Assembly (NCBI RefSeq): GCF_011742925.1
Contig: NZ_WAEL01000001.1
Location: 620,001-684,000 of the forward strand
Length of the DNA: 64,000 nucleotides
Origin: Fibrivirga algicola
GTDB taxonomy: Bacteria > Bacteroidota > Bacteroidia > Cytophagales > Spirosomataceae
Direction: 5' to 3'
The translations under genes were made by a program, and so were the position numbers. Of this stretch, positions 53,970-61,696 are shown one piece after another (position 1 is the stretch's first letter; each line of letters opens with the position of its first letter). A model generated the notes under the pieces. The model was not told the DNA's origin and searched no databases. It worked only from the letters and a program-made list of their open reading frames with translations.

Positions 53970-54990
53970 AAATTTTTTTTTCTAAGTCACTAACCCGCCG
54001 TTCCAATTCGGGCAGGCGGCGGAAAATAGCCTGCGAACGCATGTTGTCGCGCAGCAGGAATGCGTGCGATCCATTCAGCGAAATACCTTCCTCGGTAATG
54101 TTCTTGCCAACGCCCGACTGAGCGCCTACCTTGGTGCCGTTGGCGATGGTGAGGTGACCGGCAAAGCCAACCTGGCCTGCTATCACGCAATTATCGCCGA
54201 TGCGGGTTGAGCCCGAAATGCCTGTCTGGGCAGCGATGACCGTGTTCCGGCCAATCTCTACGTTGTGGCCAATCTGAATCAGGTTGTCGAGCTTAGCGCC
54301 CTGCCTGATGACCGTCGACCCCATCGTTGCGCAATCGATGGTTGTATTTGAGCCAACACTCACGTAGTCTTCCAGTATCACATTGCCCAACTGCGGAATG
54401 GTCTTGTAGGTACCGTCGGCCTGAGGGGCAAATCCGAATCCGTCTGAGCCAATGACCGCGTTGGGGTGGATGATGCAATTTTTGCCAACTACCGTATTAT
54501 CAATCAGTTTGGCGCCTGAATGAATGATCGAATTATCGCCGATGGTAACATTGTCGCCAATGTAGGTGTGCGGATAAATCTTCACATTCTGCCCAATCCG
54601 GCACTGTTTTCCCACGTAGGCAAACGCACCCAGATACCCCCGCTCACCCATCTGGCTACTCTCGTGGATAAAGGATGGCTGCTCGATACCAACCCGCGCA
54701 TAGCTGATGAGCCGATGGTATTCTTCTAATAATTGGGTAAATGCCAGATACGAGTTTTCGACCTTAATAAGCGTGGCAGAAACAGGCTCACGAGGTGTAA
54801 ACGAGCGGTCTACAATCACGGCTGACGCCTGCGTAGTGTAGAGGAATGACTCGTATTTGAGGTTGGAAAGAAAGGAAATACTGCCTGTTGATGCCTCTTC
54901 GATCTTAGCTAACTGGCTGACTATTAACGTGTCATTGCCGCTAACGTCACCGTTAAGCAGAGCGGCTATTTGCCTGACTGTGAACTCCAT
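53968..54990 (-). CDS. lpxD: UDP-3-O-(3-hydroxyacyl)glucosamine N-acyltransferase
   Basis: The 340-aa protein has the LpxD N-terminal domain (MEFTVRQIAALLNGDVSGND ... IEEASTGSISFLSNLKYESFL) and a left-handed beta-helix: YIGDNVTIGDNSIIHSGAKL, NCIIHPNAVIGSDGFGFAPQ, LIQIGHNVEIGRNTVI. The NAVIGSDGFGF motif is diagnostic and HN in QIGHNVEIG holds the catalytic His. A C-terminal helix ends in KK. It acylates UDP-acyl-glucosamine in lipid A synthesis. The HD protein gene is 226 nt upstream. Confidence 0.95.
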   Translation of the reverse strand: MEFTVRQIAALLNGDVSGNDTLIVSQLAKIEEASTGSISFLSNLKYESFLYTTQASAVIVDRSFTPREPVSATLIKVENSYLAFTQLLEEYHRLISYARVGIEQPSFIHESSQMGERGYLGAFAYVGKQCRIGQNVKIYPHTYIGDNVTIGDNSIIHSGAKLIDNTVVGKNCIIHPNAVIGSDGFGFAPQADGTYKTIPQLGNVILEDYVSVGSNTTIDCATMGSTVIRQGAKLDNLIQIGHNVEIGRNTVIAAQTGISGSTRIGDNCVIAGQVGFAGHLTIANGTKVGAQSGVGKNITEEGISLNGSHAFLLRDNMRSQAIFRRLPELERRVSDLEKKI

Positions 54991-55133
54991 ATGCGTTATA
55001 TAGTCCGGGGAATAGGATTTCGTCTACGTAGACCTTAGGGCCGCAAGGTAGCCAACAAATTGCACTATTCGTATAAATGGTCATTTAATTCAATTTATTG
55101 TTTCCCGTATGCAAATGAGTTTGATGTTTGTGG

Positions 55134-55201
55134 TTTGCCGTTTCAGGTTGCACTGTCTACGCACCATCCCGGCGTGTAGCAGCGCAACCTGAAACGGCAA
55201 A
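55134..55201. terminator. 18-bp perfect hairpin after the HD-domain gene, GTTTCAGGT type
   Basis: TTTGCCGTTTCAGGTTGC (55134-55151) pairs perfectly with 55184-55201; loop 32 nt with a weak nested stem (CTAC...GTAG). It ends 15 nt before the HD-gene stop, so it is transcribed just after it. There is no U-tract. Confidence 0.55.
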
Positions 55202-55216
55202 TCGTAAGCAGTAAAC

Positions 55217-56458
55217 TCACTTAGCAAGTGCCCAATCCAGTTCGCGGGCCCAGCAAACGTAGTGCCGCCTGACAATGGTCGATAGCGCTCCGATATTGGC
55301 TAAATCAGAGGCGTCGGCGATATCGCGGACAAGCCCATTCTTGAATTTGATCCGGATCGAGTCGCCCGTTGGCAGGTAGGCGGAATTGGTGGCCTGTCCT
55401 TCCACCAAAAAGTAAGACAACTCATCGTCTGATAGCCCCTTGCGTCGAAGCTGCTGCGTCATCTCCTCTACCAGAACGGGCTGGAATGGCTCAGTCGATA
55501 AAATGATTTTGAATAGACGACGGTCGAGCAGCATGCGGCACAAATTCGACAGTACCAGGTCGGGGTGGGTGGCCCAGGCTTTTACGCACGCCCAGACATC
55601 GTAGTCATCAATCCGGGTAAAGGCCTGCAAGTAGGCGGGGTTGGCCTGAAATTCATCGAAAGAGATGCTTTCGCGCAGGAACATCAGAAAGTCAGGCAGG
55701 GCATCGATCCGCTCTCCATTTCGGACTAGGAACCGCGCCCGCCGCAGGATCTGCACGAGCATCGACTCGCAGCAGATCGACGTTTTATGCAGGTAAACCT
55801 GCCAGTACATGAGCCGTCGGGCGTTCAGAAAATTCTCGACGCTCAGAATGCCTTTATCCTCAACCACGAGTTGGTCGTCGGCCAGGTCGAGCATCTTAAT
55901 GATGCGTTCCGCGCCAATGGCTCCTTCGGCCACGCCCGTATAAAAACAGTCGCGGTTGAGGTAGTCCATCCGATCCATATCTAACTGACTGGAGATGAGC
56001 TGGTGGAAGAAAGGGCGGTGGTACGTGCCTTCAAACATTTCGATTGCCAGCGACAAGGCCCCGCCAAACTGTCGGTTCAGGTCGTGCATCAGCATTAGGG
56101 AGATGGCTTCGTGGGGTACGTCTTCCAGGATGCAGCATTCCAGTACGTGCGAAAAAGGCCCGTGGCCAATGTCGTGGAGCAGAATGGCAATCTGCGCCGC
56201 CTCGCATTCGGCCTCCGACAACTGGTTGCCTTTGCTGCACAGGGTACTCGTTGCCTGACCCATCAGGTGCATGGCTCCCAGCGCGTGGTGGAAGCGCGTG
56301 TGTAACGCACCAGGATACACGTACTCGGATAGGCCGAGCTGTTTGATACGCCGAAGCCGTTGAAAGTGTGGATGTTCGACCAGGTCGAAGAGTAACGGCG
56401 ATTGAATACTGATGAAGCCGTAGACCGGGTCGTTAAGGATTTTCTTCTTGTTGGCCAT
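55217..56458 (-). CDS. HD-domain phosphohydrolase (dGTPase-like)
   Basis: The 413-aa protein has HD-domain metal ligands: ALHTRFHHALGAMHL (first His, with the Arg before it), LLHDIGHGPFSHVLE (HD motif), and further residues in FFHQLISSQLDMDRMDYLNRD with the conserved Asp. N-terminus MANKKKILNDPVYGFISIQ matches the SAMHD1-like/dNTPase-related group common in Bacteroidota. Its substrate is probably a nucleotide; the exact reaction is not deducible. It is the first gene of the lpx block direction; linkage to lipid A synthesis is only positional. Confidence 0.88.
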   Translation of the reverse strand: MANKKKILNDPVYGFISIQSPLLFDLVEHPHFQRLRRIKQLGLSEYVYPGALHTRFHHALGAMHLMGQATSTLCSKGNQLSEAECEAAQIAILLHDIGHGPFSHVLECCILEDVPHEAISLMLMHDLNRQFGGALSLAIEMFEGTYHRPFFHQLISSQLDMDRMDYLNRDCFYTGVAEGAIGAERIIKMLDLADDQLVVEDKGILSVENFLNARRLMYWQVYLHKTSICCESMLVQILRRARFLVRNGERIDALPDFLMFLRESISFDEFQANPAYLQAFTRIDDYDVWACVKAWATHPDLVLSNLCRMLLDRRLFKIILSTEPFQPVLVEEMTQQLRRKGLSDDELSYFLVEGQATNSAYLPTGDSIRIKFKNGLVRDIADASDLANIGALSTIVRRHYVCWARELDWALAK

Positions 56459-56535
56459 AGGCTAAAGGTAACAGGTCGTTACTGCCTTAAAAACGAAAAA
56501 TTAAGCCCTGTGGGCATTATTTCGGTCGAAAGCTG

Positions 56536-56543
56536 TATTTTTG
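56536..56543 (+). promoter_or_regulatory. -7 box of the tRNA gene
   Basis: TATTTTTG matches TAnnTTTG and lies 32 nt upstream of the tRNA 5' end. No clear -33 box was found at the expected distance. Confidence 0.4.
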
Positions 56544-56574
56544 TACCGTCATGAATAAATGATTATTCTGACAA

Positions 56575-56648
56575 GGGCTTGTAACTCAGTTGGTTAGAGT
56601 GCCTGACTCATAATCAGTAAGTCCCTGGTTCGAGCCCAGGCTGGCCCA
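56575..56648 (+). tRNA. tRNA with CAT anticodon (Met or Ile2)
   Basis: The 74-nt sequence folds as a cloverleaf: acceptor GGGCTTG with CTGGCCC (T6-T67 mismatch and one G-U), D arm ACTC...GAGT, anticodon loop CTCATAA, and a perfect T arm CCTGG-TTCGAGC-CCAGG. The 27-43 pair of the anticodon stem is C-T. CAT can be elongator Met or, if lysidinylated, Ile. CCA is not encoded (CCCACA follows). The 3' end is followed by a tyrosine recombinase remnant, making this a likely integration site. Confidence 0.85.
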
Positions 56649-56759
56649 CAAGAATGCCCCGCAGCCAATTGTCACTGACAGTTTGTTCGCGGGGCATTTT
56701 TGATTTTCGCCAGGTACGTGTCTCTTGCCATTCGCTTTGTGACTACCACCGCTGGCTAA

Positions 56760-57017
56760 ATCTGCGAAACATACACCGAGCAGTACACCAATCGGCTACT
56801 GCGAAAGATTGCCGAGCATCTGGGGTGGACCACTAAAGTCAGTACGCATACCGCCCGGCACACCTTCGGTACCAACTTCATCGAACTGGGCGGCGATGTG
56901 GTGACGCTTCAGGGCTACATGGGCCATTCCAAGATTCAGACCACCATGCAGTACGTGCACCTCAGCGAGCGGAGGAGACGCGAGCAGATCAATGTGTTTG
57001 ATTACTTCAATGCGTAA
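56760..57017 (+). pseudogene. tyrosine recombinase (phage-type integrase) C-terminal remnant
   Basis: An open frame after a stop at 56757 encodes the end of a tyrosine recombinase: IAEHLGWTTKVSTHTARHTF (the HxxR box, His-x-x-Arg-His), then LGGDVVTLQGYMGHSKIQTT (GH box) and MQYVHLSE with the catalytic Tyr. It ends NVFDYFNA and TAA. The N-terminal 200-300 residues, with the first catalytic Arg, are missing, and the fragment lacks a start codon. It lies about 110 nt past the tRNA 3' end, the normal place for an element integrated at a tRNA. Confidence 0.85.
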
Positions 57018-57075
57018 ACCAACTTTTAGTGGAATACCTGCCCCGAAAAATTTCAATACTTGGTTTCATCTACAG

Positions 57076-57999
57076 TTACTCGCGCACACTAGCATGAAAT
57101 CCGTAGTTTTTAAGGACCCGACCCGACACTACGATTTTTTGTGTGGCTATGTGTAATTCGCTTTTATGAAACTCAATGTAGTGTGACAACTGGTTAGCAG
57201 CACTTATTATTGAGTTATATGTGCCTTTCGCTGTATTAACTTTTTGGACAATTTCGATTATCTCTTGGTCTTCATAATGCTCAGGAATAGCCAGTATAGA
57301 ACGTATTGGATCCAGGAAGACTTCTGGAAACTTAGAAAGATTCGAATCGTCGCTTCTTAATTCGAAATATTCGTTTTTAAGTGCCCTTATAGAATCACGT
57401 AACGCCAATCTATTTTCCGAAGCTAATCTTATTTCCAGCTCACTTAATGACTTGGCAACCTCAACTACTTGTTGTTGATACGTTTTTTGCTGCTCATTAT
57501 TTCTATCAGCCGCTTTCAAAACAGAGGTTATTATATTATTCATCCCTACTTCATAATTACTCAATGCTTCGAATATGTCAATGAATTTATGAGCCGGGTC
57601 GGTGTCGGCTTTTTCCCTTGTAGCATTAACGTAGGCGTGGTAATATTCCTCGTGATGGGCTGTCTTGAGAAGTCTTTCTACGAGATGATTGGGAACAAAA
57701 CCAAAATCAGGAAGGTATACAGGTTCTTTAGAAAGTTCATGTAAGAATTTGTCTAAATGCCTTACATTATCAATTGTATTAGCGACTACTTGATTGAGTA
57801 ATGCAGAAAGATATTTCAACTTGTCTTCTTCAAATTGCGCTCTTTTGGCTGCTTCTGCCTTTTTATTCAATTGTAGTTGTTCATAAAAAGTAAATAGAGC
57901 AACGCCTGCACCAATTAATGCCCCTGTTAATTGCTGGAGAAAGTCAATCCAGCCATTTTCTTTCGCAATAAACTCTCCTGATTGAAAAACTATATCCAT
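57076..57999 (-). CDS. orphan membrane-anchored coiled-coil protein
   Basis: The 307-aa protein has one transmembrane helix near the N-terminus (LQQLTGALIGAGVALFTFYE, about 22-41), followed by a long helical, charged region with predicted coiled coil (LQLNKKAEAAKRAQFEEDKLKYL ...). No enzymatic motif was found. Its AT content is clearly higher than neighbouring core genes, and it sits between an integrase remnant and a broken resolvase, so horizontal acquisition is likely. Single-helix anchored, island-located orphans of this kind are sometimes phage-defence effectors, but nothing here proves it. Confidence 0.65.
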   Translation of the reverse strand: MDIVFQSGEFIAKENGWIDFLQQLTGALIGAGVALFTFYEQLQLNKKAEAAKRAQFEEDKLKYLSALLNQVVANTIDNVRHLDKFLHELSKEPVYLPDFGFVPNHLVERLLKTAHHEEYYHAYVNATREKADTDPAHKFIDIFEALSNYEVGMNNIITSVLKAADRNNEQQKTYQQQVVEVAKSLSELEIRLASENRLALRDSIRALKNEYFELRSDDSNLSKFPEVFLDPIRSILAIPEHYEDQEIIEIVQKVNTAKGTYNSIISAANQLSHYIEFHKSELHIATQKIVVSGRVLKNYGFHASVRE

Positions 58000-58030
58000 T
58001 GCCCGGTTATTTACGGTTTAAAATTCCATT

Positions 58031-58602
58031 TTACTGTTGACTCTGTAGAATCAACTTCCTGTACCGCTTCACCGACGTTTCACTGATCTCGGTCAGGTTC
58101 ACCGTCTCGGCCACCGACAACCCAGCCTGCATCGCTCTACGCACCTTCAAGAGCTTCACCGGATCAATGCCGGCGGGCCTGCCCATGTGCGTACCTTTCT
58201 CTTTGGCCAGCTCCCTACCTGCGCGGGTACGTTCATTGATGCTCTCCCGATCATACTCGGCCAGGGCGGCAAAGATGTCGAGCACCAGTTTGCCTGCCGG
58301 TGTGCTGGAGTCAACGCCCAGATCCAGCGCCTGAAATCGAATACCCTGCTGCACAAAGTCACGCATCAGTGTGATCAGGTAATCCCGGCTTCGGCCGAGC
58401 CGGGTGAAGCGAGCTACCATCACCGTGTCACCAAGTCGGAGTTTGGTCAGCATCCGGTCGAGCGCCGGACGATTTGTGCTGATGACGGTGATTTTATCCT
58501 GAAAAGCTAATCGACACCCGCGCGCTGGAGAGCATCGAGTTTGTTATCAAGGTTCTGATCAGTAATCGACACACGGGCTTAGCCGAAAACAACGTGGTTC
58601 AT
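58031..58602 (-). pseudogene. serine recombinase (resolvase/invertase), broken by two stops and a frameshift
   Basis: Reading from ATG at 58602: MNHVVFG, then TAA (58579-58581, where Tyr is expected), ARVSITDQNLDNKLDALQRAGVD, TAG (58507-58509), and after a one-base frameshift around 58500-58506 FQDKITVISTNRPALDRMLTKL. The rest of the catalytic domain (VMVARFTRLGRSRDYLITL) and the DNA-binding helix-turn-helix (LSVAETVNLTEISETSVKRYRK) are intact to the stop at 58031. The ARVS Ser would be the nucleophile. An internal ATG at 58453 opens a 140-codon frame without the catalytic Ser. Confidence 0.88.
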
Positions 58603-59023
58603 TGGGTCCCAAAAGTTAAGGCCACTAAGTTAGACGACCTAAACTTAGTGGCCCTACTTGTTGGCCTGCCTTTTCGGGCTATACCTGCGGCGAAGTCTGC
58701 CGAAATGGGTTGGTCGGGAAAGGTATAACTTTCTAGCTTATGGGCTAAGAAATACCAAGAGGAAGTTTAACCCATTATGTGGTCTTGACATGAACGAATC
58801 ATGGTGGAGTGAAAGACGGTAAGTATACCCATGAGGTATGTTAACGGCCGTTTCTTTCAGCGAATTAAGTGCTACCCGACTATAATTTATACAATGCTAC
58901 TGGTATCAAAGTGGTAGACAGAATAAGACCGGAAAATAATTGTTGACGACTGTAGCTAATACTTATTAACTCCCATAAACACAGGGTCTATAACTTCATC
59001 TATCCAACTACTATCCTATTCAT
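58603..59023. other. gene-free region with an inverted repeat next to the resolvase remnant
   Basis: The 421 nt contain GGCCACTAAGTT (58620-58631) and its perfect complement (58642-58653), loop 10 nt, starting 18 nt upstream of the resolvase start. Resolvase genes often have res sites upstream, but the repeat has no evident three-site layout. The rest is AT-rich with no coding frame. Confidence 0.4.
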
Positions 59024-59350
59024 ATGATCACCGATTTGCTTGAAGCCCCCCAGTGCCCTAGTCAACAACTCCTGCTTATCCGACAGCACCATTTGGAGTG
59101 GGCTCAGTATTACAGTCAGCAGAGGAAAACCTGGCAAGCCTTAGTGCTTGTTCATGATCAACAACGGGCAGAACTTATTAATTCAGCCCCTCTCGAACAG
59201 GCATCTCTGCTGGCTCAGCAAACACAAAACATACTTTGTTGGCAACGTCGAAAAATGGCTATCTATCAAACTATCCGGGAACGTCAACAGCACGAGATGA
59301 ACGATCTGAACCAACCAACCCGGTGGGGGGCGATTAAAGAGCTCATGTGA
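59024..59350 (+). CDS. orphan small helical protein
   Basis: The 108-aa product is rich in Gln, Leu and His and mostly helical (SQQLLLIRQHHLEWAQYYSQ, ERQQHEMNDLNQ). No signal peptide or membrane helix is present and no family is recognised. It is the first of four plus-strand orphans/regulators in the island (59024-61057). Its frame is clean and it has an ATG start, but no evidence of function is available. Confidence 0.5.
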   Translation: MITDLLEAPQCPSQQLLLIRQHHLEWAQYYSQQRKTWQALVLVHDQQRAELINSAPLEQASLLAQQTQNILCWQRRKMAIYQTIRERQQHEMNDLNQPTRWGAIKELM

Positions 59351-59492
59351 ATAAAGTAAGTGTACTGATAAGTGTAAGTGAGCTGGCCTTGTCCTTTTAA
59401 AGATCTATTAAATTAATAGAGATACTAAACTGTGTGGCTCAATTCTTGTCCAATAACTCAACGTGTTGGTGGGTGCTCCTCCTGAACGACTT

Positions 59493-59702
59493 ATGACTCC
59501 TCAAACAAAACTACTGCTATTGCTTATGGCCAGTTTTATGTGCTTTCTTGGCTACTGCGCAGCACTGATCGACTGGGTACAGGATTATCAGAGCGGCCTC
59601 TACGGGCGAGAGCTGGGAGAGGCCTCTATGGAGACGGGAGCCATTCTGCTTTACACGTATTCTGGTATTCGTTTCGCCAAAAGCAAGATCAAGTTACCTT
59701 GA
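59493..59702 (+). CDS. orphan small membrane protein
   Basis: From the ATG at 59493 the product is 69 aa: MTPQTKLLLLLMASFMCFLG begins a transmembrane helix, followed by an acidic loop and a second weakly hydrophobic segment (ETGAILLYTYSGIRFA). It is Lys-rich at the C-terminus. A GTG start at 59463 would add ten residues before the helix. No homologue is recognised. The LytTR gene follows 45 nt later on the same strand. Confidence 0.5.
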   Translation: MTPQTKLLLLLMASFMCFLGYCAALIDWVQDYQSGLYGRELGEASMETGAILLYTYSGIRFAKSKIKLP

Positions 59703-59747
59703 CGTACGTCGGGTGGCTGGTTGGTTTCTAAGCGCAGTTGTAGTTTT

Positions 59748-60176
59748 ATGTCTCAGTCAAGTAAACCACTAACAGATTTGGTAGTACCCGGTTACCGCTA
59801 CCTTCAGGACGCAGCCCTCATCGCTCACTGCGAGGGGGCCAACAATTACGCCCTGCTTCATTTAACAAAGCTTGAGCGGCCTCTTTTAGTCAACGCCACA
59901 ACATTTCTGCTGACGACCCATAATGCTCCGCTGATGGTGACCAGAACGTTGAAGTATTTCGAGGAGCAATTGCCTCACTTCATCCGTATCAGCAAGAGCC
60001 TGTTGGTCAATCCGCTCTACATGGATAAAATCGTTGCGGTCAAAGGCCGGTCGATGCAAGTACACATGCTGGACGGAACCATCCTGAATGGGTCGCGCCG
60101 GCGGATTCTGGAGACCACCGACAAATTCACCCTCTACCAGGAGGGTGTGGCCGCCAGGCAGGGCAAACCAGCGTAG
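59748..60176 (+). CDS. stand-alone LytTR DNA-binding protein
   Basis: From the ATG at 59748 the product is 142 aa. It matches the LytTR domain: LIAHCEGANNYALLHLTK (beta-strand with the family N-Y), TRTLKYFEEQLPHFIRISKSLLVN (helix with the FIRI(S/H)KSxLVN motif), and KGRSMQVHMLDGTILNGSRRR (final strands and R-R). It lacks a receiver domain, so it is a single-domain regulator, as often found in Bacteroidota. It may control neighbouring island genes. The receiver protein at 61126 could be a functional partner but is on the other strand. Confidence 0.85.
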   Translation: MSQSSKPLTDLVVPGYRYLQDAALIAHCEGANNYALLHLTKLERPLLVNATTFLLTTHNAPLMVTRTLKYFEEQLPHFIRISKSLLVNPLYMDKIVAVKGRSMQVHMLDGTILNGSRRRILETTDKFTLYQEGVAARQGKPA

Positions 60177-60529
60177 AAAGGCTTGTGGGGCCTGGTCAGA
60201 GGCCAGGAGGATGCTACTCCGATACTATCGATAGCAAATCCGGGCCTTTGTTTCACCGGCTTATGCTTCGCTTGTTTGTGAGGTCAACTACCAGGCATTT
60301 GCCGGGAGGTAGCATATAAATCAGTAGTTTGACCGAAATCAGGGCAGTCGAAAAGTCGGCCAGACGTTAGTAGGCCACACTTTCTTTCAGCCCGATTCGG
60401 CCGGCACGTACCTGAAAGCTCGATTAGTTAGCTCATAAGGAGCCAAAAGGCACCGCTATCTCACAATTGACCTATTTTTTAACGGAAATCGTCAACTTAT
60501 AGTCATGTAGCTTTAGAACTACTCGCTAT
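60177..60529. other. intergenic stretch
   Basis: 353 nt between the LytTR gene and the next orphan. It contains one ACGTACCTG word at 60408. No RNA gene or coding frame was recognised. Promoter elements for the following gene are expected near its 3' end. Confidence 0.4.
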
Positions 60530-61057
60530 ATGGTCTTCTTACTAACGGCAATTGACGAAGCGTGCGAGATACGAGAGTTTACCTGCCATCTCGACAAGCT
60601 GGAGAATGGACTTGATTTCCTGAGCGATCTGGTAGCTCAGGGTTACATTTTGTTGAAAGCACGCATCCTGGACGAGAACAACTTCACTCAACTGCCAGTA
60701 GAAGCCTTCGATGGAGTTCCCTTTTCAACGGCGCTACAGCAGATCGAGGAGGAGTGGAAAACGATCCTGAATGAACCTGTCAGTCGGGCCAGCGTAGCTC
60801 ATCAGGCCCACATTCAACGGGTACAACAGAAACTGGCTCAATGCGATAAACTCATCGCAAGCTACAAGCTGACTATTACCAGACTAACGGCATTGGTGGA
60901 ACGGGCGCACAATCTGGCTGAATCCAGGCAACGAGGTTCCGGGTTTATCGATCACTATAAATCCATCATCGATAGCTACGACACCCGGCTGGTCAACGCC
61001 TACGTGATTCACCACCAGCTAAGCCAGCGACTACGCCAACTAGGAGCCAATCAATGA
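60530..61057 (+). CDS. orphan coiled-coil protein
   Basis: The 175-aa product starts MVFLLTAIDEACEIREFTCHLDKLENGLDFLSD and is mostly helical. Residues about 95-150 (AHIQRVQQKLAQCDKLIASYKLTITRLTALVERAHNLAE) form a probable coiled coil. No membrane segment or motif is present, and the family is not recognised. It is in the island and its codon use is similar to the other orphans. Confidence 0.5.
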   Translation: MVFLLTAIDEACEIREFTCHLDKLENGLDFLSDLVAQGYILLKARILDENNFTQLPVEAFDGVPFSTALQQIEEEWKTILNEPVSRASVAHQAHIQRVQQKLAQCDKLIASYKLTITRLTALVERAHNLAESRQRGSGFIDHYKSIIDSYDTRLVNAYVIHHQLSQRLRQLGANQ

Positions 61058-61125
61058 GCGCTATCAAGCACACATACCTGGCTGAGGCATCTTGTGATCG
61101 GCATCGCTCATGTGTGGCAGCGTGG

Positions 61126-61545
61126 TCAATATCGGTTGGGGTGCAGACAGAGCGACCAGTAGGCTACAATCGCCCGGAACTGCGTTTCGAGTTCGCCATA
61201 CTTTGTCGGAATCTCAAACATGCCCTGTATCGTCATCTCGTAAGCCTCTTCTACCAATGTACGGTCGGCCGGATGCGCCATAAAGAGAAAGGGAATTGCC
61301 TGCCTCTTAAGGTTGGCGTCACTTTCAATCTCGTGCCTGAGCTGAAGGCCGGTCATGCCGGGTAAACTGGTATCGCAGAGAATCAGAAACGGAGGCTTGT
61401 GCTCGCCTCTCAGATGATCCAGTACTTGTTGGCCATGACTAAAATAGATAATTGGGTTTGGCAGGTTGATCTTTTTCAAGACGTTCTCAAACAGCAATAA
61501 GTCATCGTCATCAACGATGAGAATAATCGGGCCCTGTAAGCTCAT
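61126..61545 (-). CDS. single-domain response regulator with atypical active site
   Basis: The 139-aa protein has a CheY-like fold. IILIVDDDDLLLFENVL carries the acidic pair and FLILCDTSLPGMTGLQL the phospho-acceptor Asp. The conserved Thr/Ser and Lys appear to be absent: the region usually FxxSTS..P reads FLFMAHPADRTL, and the place of the F-x-K motif reads FEIPTKYGEL. So phospho-switching may be altered. The C-terminus (IVAYWSLCLHPNRY) matches the Rcp1-like/phytochrome-linked single-domain regulators in Bacteroidota. No kinase adjoins. Confidence 0.8.
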   Translation of the reverse strand: MSLQGPIILIVDDDDLLLFENVLKKINLPNPIIYFSHGQQVLDHLRGEHKPPFLILCDTSLPGMTGLQLRHEIESDANLKRQAIPFLFMAHPADRTLVEEAYEMTIQGMFEIPTKYGELETQFRAIVAYWSLCLHPNRY

Positions 61546-61624
61546 GTCATCTAGATAGGTATACAGAATTCAGAAACGGGATTGATGTCCGTTAGTTTGA
61601 AATCCGGCCATTTCTCGATTTAAG

Positions 61625-61658
61625 GTCAGCAGGCTGGTACTTGCGCCAGCCTGCTGAC
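61625..61658. terminator. 13-bp perfect hairpin after the M13 peptidase gene
   Basis: GTCAGCAGGCTGG (61625-61637) pairs perfectly with 61646-61658; loop TACTTGCG. It starts 39 nt past the stop at 61697 on the minus strand. No U-tract follows. Confidence 0.55.
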
Positions 61659-61696
61659 GACTGGTTATGGGCTACGCTACGGTTGCTACCGCGTTG

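Noticed and set aside
58031-58453. A normal 140-aa resolvase starting at the internal ATG
   Set aside because: The upstream sequence shows the true N-terminus with the catalytic Ser, interrupted by stops and a shift, so the whole is a pseudogene.
61054-61365. A 103-codon plus-strand frame overlapping the receiver gene
   Set aside because: Most of it lies opposite the receiver gene and it has no recognisable features. The receiver gene is well supported.
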